Of a stretch of 64,000 nucleotides of DNA, positions 1 to 10,310 are shown piece after piece. Each line of letters opens with the position of its first letter. The first letter of the stretch is position 1. The translations under genes were made by a program, and so were the position numbers. Location of the stretch: contig JAJEKV010000040.1 in assembly GCA_021234155.1 (NCBI GenBank), positions 8,553,535 to 8,617,534 of the forward strand. Reading direction: 5' to 3'. The notes below the pieces were generated by a model. The model was not told the origin of the DNA and did not search any database. It was given only the letters and a program-made list of their open reading frames with translations. The DNA is from Isoetes taiwanensis (Eukaryota > Streptophyta > Lycopodiopsida > Isoetales > Isoetaceae).

Positions 1-200
1 ATGAGAGAGAGAGGAGAGAGAAGAGAGAAAGGGGAGAGGGAAGAGAGAGGAAAGAGAAAGAGAGAGGGGACAAACAGAAAGAGAGAAGGCCGAGGCGAGG
101 CCCCGGACGGGCCGAGCCGAGGAAGGGTGCAAAAAAGAAGGGCACATGGGTGGGCCCAAACCGAGGCGAGGCCCCGAAGGGGCCGAGCCGAGGAATGAGT
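1..200. repeat. GA-rich simple repeat with GC-rich flank
   Basis: The first 80 bases are almost pure G and A with a GAGAGAGGAGA-like unit. Two similar GC-rich blocks follow (near 86-125 and 160-195), both containing CCGAGGCGAGGCCCC and GGGCCGAGCCGAGGA. The 65-codon reading frame across it is low-complexity and is not credited as a gene. The same GA repeat type recurs at 2036-2196. Confidence 0.7.
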
Positions 201-339
201 ATAAAAGAAAAGGGCCCGGCCGTCAGGCCCTTTTCTAGTCTTTTTTGTGAGTCTGTCTGTATGTCACGCCCCATCGACGGATAAGGAGGCGCCATGTGGC
301 TTGATCTGGGCCCTCCGTGGGCCTTGGCCTCTCAAAAGC

Positions 340-462
340 TCCCAAGTTTGATGGACAAAATTTTTTTTGGTTTACCACGGACTTGAACCTTAGACATTGC
401 CCCCCAAACCCCCCACCCTTACCACTAGACCAACCAGTCTTTTCTTAAAATAATGGAAGTCC
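340..462 (-). mobile_element. tRNA-like SINE head, minus strand
   Basis: Read on the minus strand, this contains a Pol III A-box-like TGGTCTAGTGGTAAGGGTGG, a G-rich stretch, then a B-box-like GGTTCAAGTCC, the spacing of a tRNA-derived internal promoter. It closely resembles the heads at 20845, 22228 and 22805. As in those copies, the sequence 5' of the head (500 upward on the plus map) is an HSE-like array, so the composite architecture is conserved in the opposite orientation. It is not a tRNA gene: I cannot fold an acceptor stem. Confidence 0.6.
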
Positions 463-499
463 ATGCTTAGTTAAGGCCGGGAGCTAATTAATTCAAGGA

Positions 500-2035
500 T
501 CTCTAGGATGTTCTAGAATGTTCTAGAATCTTTTGGAATGTCCTAGAATGTTCCAGATGCTCATGAGTAAGTATCTCAGTCTAAAAATAGAAAGTTTCAG
601 TCTAAAAATAGAAGTTTTTTTAAACTTTGCAAATGCTCAAAATAGAATGTTGTGGAATGTTCCAGGTGCTTTTGAGTAAGCACCTCAGTCTAAAAATGGA
701 AAGTTTCAGTCTAAAAATAGAAAGTTTTTTAAAACTTTGCAAATGCTCAAAATAGAATGTTCTGGAATGTTCCAAATGCTCATAGGTAAGCACCTCAGTC
801 TAAAAATAGAAAGTTTCAGTCTAAAAATAGAAAGTTTTTTGAAACTTTGCAAATGCTCAAAATAGAATGTTATGGAATGTTGCAGATGCTCATGGGTAAA
901 CACCTCAATCCAAAAATAGAAAGTTTTTTGAAACTTTGCAAATGCTCAAAATAGAATGTTCTGGAATGTTGCAGATGTTCAATGGTAAGCACATCAGTCT
1001 AAAAATAGAAAGTTTCAGTGTAAAAATAAGAATTTTGCTTAATAGAATGTTTCGGATGCTCTAGGGTAAGCATTTCAGTCTAAAAATAGAAAGTAGGGTA
1101 GTCTAAAAAAGGAAAAGTTTGCTAAAACTTTGCCAAAACTCAAAATAGGATGTTCTAGAGTGTTCCAGATGCTATAGGGCAACCACCTATGCTCTAGAAG
1201 CACCTCAGTCTAAAAGTAGAAAGTTTCTTGAAACAATGCTCAAAATGGCATGGGTGATACTTTAGAATTGACATACTTTAGAATTGGTAGTAAAGGTAGT
1301 AAATGTCGCCTCATGGGCATGTGTGAGTATGCTACTCATAAATGATGCTTTGTTGGTAATGGAATAGAGGGTTCTGGAATGTTGCAGATGCTCAATGGTA
1401 AGCACATCAGTCTAAAAATAGAAAGTTTCAGTCCAAAAATAGGAAGTTTGCTTAAACTTTGTAAAAACTCGAATAGAATGTCCTAGAATATTTCAGATGC
1501 TCTAGGGTAAGCATCTCAGTCTAAAAATAGAAAGTAGGGTAGTCTAAAAACAGAAACGTTTGCTAAAACTTTGCCAAAACTCAAAATAGAATGTTCTAGA
1601 GTGTTCCAGATGCTATAGGGCAACCACCTATTCTCTAGAAGCACCTCAGTCTAAAAGTAGAAAGTTTCCTGAAACAATGCTCAGAATAGAATATTCTGGA
1701 GGTGATACTATGGAATTGGTAGTAAGTGTGATGGGTATGATGGGTGTGTGTAAGCTTCACATGGGTGATACTTTAGAATTGACATACTTTAGAATTGGTA
1801 GTAGAGGTAGCCTCATGGGCATGTGTGAGTATGCTACTCATAAATGATGCTTTGTTGGTAATGGAATAGAGGGTTGAAAATGTGTAAATGTTCGATATAC
1901 CCCCGAGATGTTCAATGTGAGTAAGATCCTCATAGGTGATACTTTAGAATTGGTAGTGTTCTCCTCATGGGTGATACTTTAGAATTGGTAGTAGGGCATG
2001 TGTGTATATGGACTTGCATGGTAGTAGGTGTAATA
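500..2035. repeat. Satellite array with heat-shock-element-like blocks
   Basis: Degenerate tandem repeat with a unit of about 90-120 bp. Units include TCTAAAAATAGAAAGTTT, AAACTTTGCAAATGCTC and AATAGAATGTTCTGGAATGT, and end in CATGGGTAAGCACCTCAG. The AATAGAATGTTCTGGAATGTTCC part fits the alternating GAAnnTTC pattern of a heat-shock element. The run at about 510-560 continues the same 5-bp alternation for about ten blocks. The later part (1240-2035) has a second unit, ACTTTAGAATTGGTAGT, repeated several times. No protein-coding signal is seen. Confidence 0.75.
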
Positions 2036-2196
2036 CTTTAGAGAGAGAGAGAGGAGAGAGAAAGGGGAGAGGGAAGAGAGAGGAGAGAGGGAAGAGAGAG
2101 TGGGAAGAGAGAGGAGAGAGGGAAGAGAGAGGAGAGAGAGAGGAGAGAGGAGAGAGGAGGGAGAAGGGAGAAAGGAAGAGAGATCCGGGGAACTGA
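2036..2196. repeat. GA microsatellite/minisatellite
   Basis: About 160 bases of GAGAGAGGAGAGAGGGAA-type repeats. Open frames on both strands are by-products of the repeat. Confidence 0.85.
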
Positions 2197-2434
2197 CCCC
2201 GAGAAAGGGTCCAATGTGAAAGGTCAAAATGGGCTCAAATGGAAAGGGGGCCCCTGAACGGCCATAGTTTAGAATGGATAGTAAAGAAAGTAAACGTTTT
2301 CTAGTTATATTATAAAATTATAGCGTAAGTATGTCATGATTCAAATCCCAATTTAGACGGCTGAGATCATCTGCATGCATCCAAAGGCTGGCACGACTTC
2401 CCATTACCGTGATTGATCATGCTTTGATCTCTTA

Positions 2435-3778
2435 AGGGAAAAAGAAAAGGGAGGAGGAAAGTGGAAAAGTGAAGGGCAAAAGGGCGCCGGAAAAAGGGAA
2501 AAAGGGAATAGGGAAAAAGAAAGGAAAAAGGCACAGGAAAAATTAAGAGGAAAGAAAAAGAAAAAGAAGGGAGAAAGGGAAGAGGAAAAGTGACACAAAG
2601 AAAAGGGGAAGAAGGAAAGAGTGAGGACACAAGAAAAAAGGCAAGGGAAAAAGGGAAAAGGAAAAGGGTTGTGAGAAGAGAAATGAAAAGGGCATGAAAA
2701 AAGGAAAAAGAAAGGAAGGGGGGGAGAGGGGAGAAGAGGATGCAAAAAAATGACACTAGGAAAGGGGAGGGGGGAAAGGGTGGGAAAAGGGAAAGGAAAA
2801 ATAAAAGGGGAGGCGAAAGGAAAAAAAGGGCATGGAAAAAGAGGAAGAGAGAAGGTTGAAAAGAGAAGTGAAAAAAAAAGGAGGGGAAAGAGTAAGAAAA
2901 GAGGAAAAGGGAAGGCAAGGGAAAAGAAAAAAGAACAAAGGAGGAAAAGGAAGGAAAAAGAGCACGGGAAAAATGAGAAGAGGGAAAGGGTGGGAAAACG
3001 GAAGGGAAAAATAGGGAGAGAAAAAAAGTGGGGAAAATGGAAGGGAAATATGGCATAAGGAAAAAGTAAAGGGAAAGAGAAAAGGAAAAGGGAGGGGAAG
3101 AGGGAGAGGGAGAAATATAAGGGAAAATGGGAAGAGAGAAAGGGTGGGGAGAGGAGAAATAGGGAGGGGAAAAAGGCCATCGAGAAAAGGAAAAGGTGAA
3201 GGGGAAAGGGAAGGAAGAAAAGAAAAATGCAAAAAGGAAAAAGTGAAAGGCAAAAAGAGGAGGCAAAATAAGGGAGAGGGAAATAAGAAAAGGGAAAAGC
3301 GAGGAATAGGAAAATGGAAAAAAGAAACATGAAAAAAAAAGAGAGAGAAAAGAGACTGAGAAAAACGGAAGCATGGGAAAGGGCAAACGGGAAAAGGGGG
3401 AAAGGGGAAAAAATAAGGATAAAATGGAAAAATAGATAAGGGATGGGAGGGAACAAAGAAAAAGGAGGAAAAATGAAAAAGGGAAAAGGAGAAGAACACG
3501 ACGAATGGAAAAACGAAAAAAAAAAGCAAAAGGGTAGGAAAAAGGGGGAAAAGGAGGGAAAAGGGGGAGGGAGGAAAAAGGAAAGGGGATGGAAGAAAAC
3601 GGAAGAGGAAAATAGAAAAGGAAAGACGGGGAAGGGGAAAATAAAAAAAGGAAATGGGAGAAATGGGATAATGGAAAAAGGTAAATGGAAAATAGAAAAG
3701 AGAAATGGGGAAAGAGGAAAATAAAAGAAGGAAAAAGTGGGGAAAGGCAAAAGGAAAAAGAGAAAAGCAAGGGCAACT
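2435..3778. repeat. Long polypurine:polypyrimidine tract
   Basis: About 1.34 kb in which the plus strand is almost only A and G (AAAAGGGAAAAAGG-like, irregular), with scattered single C or T bases. The minus strand is therefore free of stops over long distances and shows an open frame of up to 484 codons of Phe/Leu/Ser/Pro. This is a composition artefact, not a gene. Tracts of this kind can form triplex (H-DNA) structures. Confidence 0.85.
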
Positions 3779-3959
3779 GAGGAATGCAGTCAAATGTTCT
3801 TATTTGTGTAATTAAGTTCATTTATTAATTGCTCCATTGCATTATTTATAGTTCTTAGCTATGCCGAGCAATGTTGGGCTCCATTTCTAGTTATATTAAT
3901 GATTTCTTTACACCAAATTGGTCCAAACAAAATTATCTTTATTCAAAATTGCAAGCTTT

Positions 3960-5076
3960 CTAAAGCTTGTTTTTTCGGATCCTCCTAGCCAAGTGGAGGT
4001 CCTTTGGCATTAGCCCTCTTCGCATGGATGGCACATAGGTTGCCTTCCTCGAAGAGTTGTACCAGCTCTGCCTCTGCAGCCTCTTGCAGAAATCGGACCG
4101 TTAGGGATGTAACCCTACAATCAGTCTGAAACTCCTGCATAACCTCCCGGAGGAGCTGTTCCAACGGCGCCTTCCAGAGTAGGAGATTAGTGCACTGCTA
4201 GAAGTGTCTAATCTCCCTGAACACCCTGGCGTGCTTGGAGTTGCGTCCATGGTGGACCTTCTTTGGAGGTTCTGGCCGGGTGGTGGCTTCGGCTGATTCT
4301 TTGGTCTGCTGCCTTTAACGTACTTTTGTATGTTCTGCCTGCAATACCCGTCATTGTACCTTTTCCATCTTCTTAGGTACTCCTGGTATGCTTTCTTCTT
4401 CCTCTCGAACTCGTGGACCTACTTCACCACCTTAGGTGGCTTGGGCCACTTAGGGTAAGGTGGCCAGGCATCGGGATTAGTCTCGACGTCCCCTTTTGGC
4501 TCCTCTTCCCCATTCCTGCCTTCTACCTCCACCTCTTCGTCCTCCTCCTTCTCCTCGGCCGCTTGCTCCTGACGAGGTTATTCAATATGGATTGTTCCCT
4601 TGGACTTGTCTTGGTCCTTTTTGGACCGCTTCTCCCTTCTCCTGGCCTCCTTCTCTCGCTCCCTCTGCTTTCTCGTCGCTCAATCTTCCAGCCATTCTGC
4701 TACCTTTCCTTCCCCTTCTTTTTGCTGGGGCTGTCGTCTACTTGATGGCGCTCCTCCTCCTATTGCTCCCAGTCTTGCTGCTCCTCTTGTTCGTGCTGCT
4801 CTTGGCAGGTCTACTGCTCCTCTTGACTGAGCGAGGGCGTGCCGAGCACGACTGTTTTGCCCGTTCGCTGTGTGTTCCCCAACGAGCTGCTGGGCGCCTG
4901 CTCGTGGGAAGAGTGGAAGGTTTCGTCCGTGCAGTCTGACGAATCATGATGCTCCTCCTCCCTTCCAGGCCTGAGGTGCTCTTGAATCTCCTTGCCGCCC
5001 TTGCTGCCATCTCCTCCATGGTGGGCCTCTGTTTGGGGCTCCTATATTTCCTGGCGGTGCATTTGGTGCGAGCCAT
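3960..5076 (-). pseudogene. Histone H3/CENH3-like pseudogene with a very long N-terminal tail
   Basis: Read from 5076 downward it starts MARTKCTARK, differing from histone H3 (MARTKQTARK) only at residue 5, so the K4 and K9 equivalents are kept. The first 112 codons (to a TAG at 4738) are rich in Arg, Lys and Ser. A charged region follows in shifting frames (4290-4700). At about 4258-4021 there is a clear histone fold in one frame: REIRHF, then [21 protein letters not shown] and [14 protein letters not shown], and after a small frameshift [12 protein letters not shown] before a TAG at 3960. EIRHF, TNLL and EAAE are typical of CENH3, but loop 1 has the canonical H3 length. Damage: TAG at 4200-4198 where H3 has Gln (CAG to TAG), the 4738 stop, a frameshift near 4270 and a short deletion after CAIHAKR. 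The total of about 1.1 kb compares with about 0.41 kb for ordinary H3. No intron is evident. An AATAAA-like signal follows on the minus strand near 3942. Confidence 0.75.
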
Positions 5077-5619
5077 ATCTTACGGTCAAGGAAATGGATT
5101 AGCTTAAGCTGGCGATCAAGAAAGAGAGGTTTAAGGAGTGTTAGGGAGAGTGGGACCCTAAAATGATATTTAAAAAGGGCAAGGTCCTTTGAGGGCTAGG
5201 AATAGTCCTCACCATTAATACCCCTATTAATTAGCCCTCCCAATTAAATATCTCTACTATATATAGTTATTTCCTTATTATAATTAAATTCGAATTTTTC
5301 CTAATAGTTTAGTGTGCCAATTATGGATTTGCATCATTTTTTACCCGGGTCCCGGATTGGAATAATTCTTCGACCCATTTTGGGTGAAATTTGATGCTCA
5401 TGTATAATTTCCAATCCAATCTTACTAGAATGCTAATTTGACTCATTCTTTTTCCTGCGTCTATAATTTAGCCTAACTTTATGACCCCACTACTTAGGAG
5501 AAAAAAATTTCTTCCATTTTTGGAAGTTCAATGTTGGACTTTCCATTCCATGCTCTATTAGGTCAGTTAGACTACTTAGTCAGGTATATGATCAGTGTTA
5601 GCTCTTGGTCAACCAAGAA
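5077..5619. other. Non-coding stretch upstream of the H3-like pseudogene
   Basis: AT-rich sequence that would be the promoter side of the H3-like gene. I see no convincing TATA box or ORF. Confidence 0.4.
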
Positions 5620-7330
5620 CATTGTTCTGATACCGTTGCGATGCTCCCTACTAAATATACGATGCTCGGTCGTACATCTTGTAGGAAATCCCCCATCCAG
5701 CCCTCTGACCACATAGACCCCCCATCTATCCCGCATCCAAGATATCCCTAGTGCAGGACGGGGACACGGAGGTGCCTTGACGCCCTTCCCCTATGGGCTC
5801 CTATAGCAGCGGAAGCATAACATAACATCAGCACTAACACTATATAATACAATCAACTACCTCAAAGGGTAGCACATCCATACTACTACAGATATATCAA
5901 AGATACCAACAAGCCATAAAACATATGAGATCCTACCCAGGCTCAGACTCGTAAGGTAAGTAAACTGACAGCTGGGCCTCAAGTTAGAGCAGACCGAGAT
6001 ATGGCAATGGCAGGGCTGGCTATAGACAATGGCTAGGGTTGACCACTCCATCCGCCCCTCCTGTGCATACTTTGCAGACGGGCTAAGTCGGGCTCTGATG
6101 TGACTATAACCTGCTGGATATGAGGTCTGATGATATCACCCACCGAGACTACTCCGGGTTGCATCTCCCCGGTCCGAGGAGGTAGGAAGGATTGCATCTC
6201 CCCTTCCGAGGACTAGTGGCTCCATAAGCAGCTAGAGAATCATAGTGACACACGATTCCTACCCGCCTGAACTCCCCAAAACAAGAGCCAGGTTAACACC
6301 TGCAACTCTTGAGGGTCAGGGCGACACCATTGACCAAGGAAGTGTGGAAGCATACCCCGCCCACACGAAGTGACCGACTATAGGCCTAGCCCACGATGGG
6401 TCCCCAGTAGCCGCGCTGAGTAGGGATCTCCTTCCGCTTTGCCACTAGCCTCGTTGTATGGTGCTAAGTCACTCGATAGCCCCCGTAGCCAGGTGGGTTC
6501 CTATGTACAGGCCGCATAATAATAGGAACTAAGGGGTCTAAACTAGAAGCATCATCTAGATAATAGTCACTAGGTCCCTATCCCCCCTTACCAATACACA
6601 AGATGGTGCAACATGATCAACCAACATCGTACATCAACATAACATGATAATAATGAAGATATATCTAAGCCTAATCACATGCATCTAACTTACAATTAGG
6701 GTTCATTGATTAGGGTTCCAAACCTAGACTAGGGGTTTTAGGAAGGCTCTACTAGCAAGATAAGCTGGAATCCTAGGTTCCAGATGATCTACCTATGAAG
6801 CTACTATGAATAGCTGCTCCGGACGAACTTCCTCCAACTCCTGGGGTCTCCATGAATTGATGACGAGTTGAGTGTTTCCTCTTCCATCTGATGAGTGTAT
6901 TGCCTTGGGGACAATCTAAGCTACGCCACAACGAACGGCGTTCAAAACAGAGTTCCGACCGAAGAACAGGTCTCAAGGCAAGTGGAGCCAAAAAGTGGCC
7001 TAGGGTTAGGGTTAGGGTACTTATAGGTTAGGGTTCCATGTCACTGCCACATGACTCCAATGGGGGTGCTTCCATCTGGTGGGTGCCCACTAGGCTGAGG
7101 CCATGTGGAAATGGCCTTAAGCATAAGGTTGGCTAAGTTATGTAAGTAACTTGGCCATGTCCACTTACTATGGTATACAAGGCTATAAAAATAGGCTTGT
7201 ACAATGACGAGGCCTAGAAATATACGTATTTATGGCATATATTTTCGGGGAACATCACATTTTCCATTCTCGCTACAAGTGCGATTACGATTAACCGTGG
7301 AGAGAACTATCACACCTAGGTCAAAAGAAA
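5620..7330. mobile_element. Probable LTR-retrotransposon remnant
   Basis: TTGTTCTGATACCGTTGCGA near 5621 resembles the CTCTGATACC motif often found near the end of plant Ty3-type elements, and GCAGCGGAAGCATAACATAA near 5808 is another phrase common in such LTRs. No gag or pol frame is present and I could not set LTR ends. A short telomere-like run (AGGGTTAGGGTTAGGG) lies near 7003. The assignment is inference from motif familiarity. Confidence 0.35.
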
Positions 7331-7555
7331 TTATGGAAGAAAGATTTCATAAGTATAAATGATGAGGTAATAATAGGATGAATTGCAGACTATATTGATT
7401 CCAAACAGTATTTTGATGGCTCGAAATGTACTACCAATGAGCCCCGACACTGCTACTGCAAGCGGGGGAGGGGCAGATATATGACACCCCAAATATCCAA
7501 TCAGGAGAAAGATACCCACAATGACGAAGATCGCTAAGAGTTGAGCCTCCGCCAT
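7331..7555 (-). CDS. Possible small hydrophobic ORF, function unknown
   Basis: From the ATG at 7553-7555 (minus) an open frame of 74 residues begins MAEAQLLAIF and has one strongly hydrophobic stretch (about residues 6-25) that could span a membrane. An upstream in-frame ATG would extend it to 98 residues. It lies between an LTR-like remnant and a minisatellite, has no recognised homologue, and may be chance. Confidence 0.18.
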   Translation of the reverse strand: MAEAQLLAIFVIVGIFLLIGYLGCHISAPPPLAVAVSGLIGSTFRAIKILFGINIVCNSSYYYLIIYTYEIFLP

Positions 7556-7639
7556 GACTATATTGATTTCAATATAACATTGAGTCCAAACGCTCATGTA
7601 CAAAATACAATACATATATATACCCAATGTATTTATACC

Positions 7640-8470
7640 AAAGAGTGTTGTCCACTAGTGGTTTAGATGGACACTGGGTACTGGTTTATCTGGACACTGT
7701 GTAGTGGCTTTTTTGGACAAGTCCTGTTCAGGGTAGGATTATACATTGAGTAAAAATACTCATGTACAAAATATACTATGTATTTATACTAAACATATTT
7801 ATACCGAAGAGTGGTGTCCACTAGTGCTTTATCTGGACACTGAATAGTGGTTTATCTCGACACTGAGTAGTGGTTTTTCTGAACAAGCCATGTTCAGGGT
7901 AGGATAAAAAATTCAGTACTTGTAGTTCAGGGTATTTATACCAGTAGTACTTGTAGTCAATGCTAAAGAGTATCCTTGTGGTTTATTCGGATACTCTGTA
8001 GTGGTTTATCTGGATACTACCTAGTGGTTTATCTGAACACTGTGGGAATATGTATGGGATATAAATAGTATGGTAGAAATACTCCAAGTATTTGTACGAA
8101 TAGGACTTGTACGCAATGTTGAAGAGTACCCTTGTGTTTTATTTGGACACTACCTAGTGGTTTATTTGCACACTGTGAAGTGATTTATCTAGACATTGTA
8201 GGAATACACATTGGATAAATACGCTATACTAGTAATACTTGTAGTCAATGTTGAAGAGTACCCTTGGGGTTTATCCGGACACGGTAATGGTTTATCTGGA
8301 CACTACCTAGTGCTTTATCTAGACATTGTGGGAATATTGATTGGATACAAATACTATTCGTATAAATACTCCAAGTATTTGTACCAAATATTTGTATGCA
8401 GTATTGCAGAGTATTCTTGTGATTTATCTAAACACTAGGAAGTGTTTTATCTGGACATTTGTGACGGTCC
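7640..8470. repeat. Degenerate minisatellite, core GTGGTTTATCTGGACACT
   Basis: The 18-bp phrase GTGGTTTATCTGGACACT and close variants recur more than ten times, grouped in twos and threes. They alternate with a longer AT-rich unit (ATACTCCAAGTATTTGTAC, TGAAGAGTACCCTTG). The 75-codon open frame at 8211-8438 is made of this repeat and is not credited. Confidence 0.75.
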
Positions 8471-8856
8471 TTTGCCCGACACTGCTTTGATACGTAAATA
8501 TGCTATACAAATACCTCAGGATCCACGGGTGCAGAACTTATGTGTCGTCCCAAACTCCCAAACAGTATGTTGCGGCATCTCTGAGTTACTGGTCTCTAGC
8601 CCAGAGATAACCTTCAATTAGATGCAACTTGACGTGACCGACGTCAAGTCCTCACTAGCGAGCTTCATCAGTGCCCACTCGCTAGCGTCAAGTGATAAAC
8701 AATCGTAGCCTCGGTTTTTGCTTAGTCTCTCCGAAGAGCTGTGGACAGACCAAGGCGCAATCTAGGCTAGCAACATGATAACATCTTGTCAAAAATATCT
8801 AATAGCAATGCAATAATAAATAGTCAAAAATTAAGCTTTAAAAATCGATATTACGA
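8471..8856. other. Non-coding; contains a TGACGT palindrome
   Basis: No gene seen. An imperfect palindrome, CTTGACGTGACCGACGTCAAG (about 8627-8648), has two TGACGT/ACGTCA cores like those of bZIP-bound elements. There is no gene next to it to regulate. Confidence 0.4.
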
Positions 8857-9123
8857 ATGGTCAAAATTGGGTTGAGTATGCATCTTGCCCATTCCATTGT
8901 TAGTGGTCCTCGAATCTATGTGTCCCTTCCCACTTGTGTTTATATTCCTCAATCAGTGGTAGTTAAGAGCTGTCCTCTTTTCTTCAAATATAAGCTACAT
9001 CTGCTTAATGGACTAGAGCTTGCCAAGATGTTTCCCAGTGTTGAAGGTTTTGCTACTCATAGATCTAGGCAGACTCCTGTATCTGCCTTCCCAATCCTGT
9101 ATCTTCTACACCGTATTAGATAG
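8857..9123 (+). pseudogene. LINE ORF1 (DUF4283-type) C-terminal fragment
   Basis: The translated segment contains PQSVVV, then FFKYKLHLLNGLELAKMFP. This lines up with FFPFKLRLLNGPELALMFP in the DUF4283-type element at 52-54.8 kb, so it is a fragment of a related LINE ORF1. It has no complete domain and is followed by stops. Confidence 0.6.
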
Positions 9124-9939
9124 CATCTTCTTCAGCTGCATGTCCTATTGTGTCATCTTCTGATGCCTCTCCTTATACTACCTTTAGAAATACATTTGCA
9201 TTCATTAGGACCAATGGTGCAAGACATTTGGATATACGCATCCAACTACAAATTGCTTCCTTAGAATTTGAACTATCTAATTAAGGTTTTTGCCATGATT
9301 TGAAGGAAAGCAACATTTTTCTATGGATTCAGGTGAGGATTCCAAATTTAAAAAGAACATCCAAAGCTTTGGCACTCAATTGAACCATTCTTGAGGTATC
9401 CTGCTTGAAGAACTACATCGATTTCAGTTTGGCGGGGAGGGGATTGACAAAAAAAAATACAAATCATGTTAGTTGCCAACAACTAGTAATAATTTCTGAT
9501 ATTTGCCCAAACCTCAGTTCTGGAGAAGGTTTGTAGGGGGACTTTTTGCCCAAAGCTATCTACTTAAATACCAACTTCAAAGCCACCTTAGGAAGGGTTT
9601 AAAAGGCTATTATTGACTCCACCAAGCCTCTAATGACTTTGACTAGGATTTTAAATGAATATAATATCTTGTAGGGAGTCGTTAAGGATTGTAAATGTTT
9701 TTTTTTTTAGGGATGTCAAAAATCAAAGAGTCAAATACAAGTACAAGTTCATAGACAATTATAAAATCTCAGCAGATAAGCAGAGGCCCATTGACTGAAG
9801 CAACCTGCCAAAGCATAAGAGCGCACATCCAAATACTCCTCAAAGATCAATCGCCTCTTATAAGTGGCAAGTGAAGAACAATAGTACGACTTAGAAATGT
9901 GACCTTGAGCTTCTTAGAGAATATGGTTATCTGCGACAT
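9124..9939. other. Decayed retroelement-like non-coding DNA
   Basis: Continuation downstream of the ORF1 fragment. Short coding-like runs are broken by stops in all frames, with an A9 run near 9450. No gene is supported. Confidence 0.35.
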
Positions 9940-10280
9940 CCAAAACTTTGAAGATTACCAGTCTTTGTCTTTTCCAAATAGTCCAAAGCAACTATCGTGC
10001 TGCAAGATATTCCATACCATAGAAGATTTTTTGGCTGGAATGTGCTTACTTTGCCCCCTATATATGTGGATATATTGGTTATGACCACTAACATGGTATA
10101 AGTCGATGACCCTCAAAATTGCTAAACTTTTGGGTGCAATCCCTATGATCTCCTAGATGTGAGGAATTGGAATTCATGATAACCTCCAGCATGGTAGAAC
10201 TTCTGGCTCGAATGTGCTTAGTTATCCTCTAGATGTGGGGGATTTCATCCAATATCTGAAATTCCATATTTGGTGGTAGG
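9940..10280 (+). repeat. Dispersed repeat, left part, interrupted by a LINE
   Basis: Closely matches 30822-31180: shared phrases include GAAGATTACCAGTCTTTGTC, GGCTGGAATGTGCTTACTTT, ACCACTAACATGGTA and AACCTCCAGCATGGTAGAAC. The match stops at GGTGGTAGG (10272-10280), exactly where the LINE begins, and resumes at 15674. Confidence 0.8.
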
Positions 10281-10310
10281 AATCCCTGTTTTCCCTTTTC
10301 AAGAATATTG

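Noticed and set aside
2367-3821. 484-codon minus-strand open frame rich in Phe, Leu, Ser and Pro, and overlapping frames
   Set aside because: It exists only because the plus strand is almost pure purine; there is no domain, codon structure or conserved motif.
4413-4939. Plus-strand frames of 76-147 codons with hydrophobic Leu-rich content
   Set aside because: They are the reverse of the Lys/Glu/Arg-rich H3-like pseudogene, whose minus-strand reading has clear histone homology.
7001-7045. Interstitial telomere (TTAGGG) repeat
   Set aside because: Only about three imperfect units, and plant telomeres usually use TTTAGGG; too short to call.
7640-8470. CRISPR-like array
   Set aside because: Repeats are degenerate, contiguous and of variable spacing in a plant genome; it is a minisatellite.
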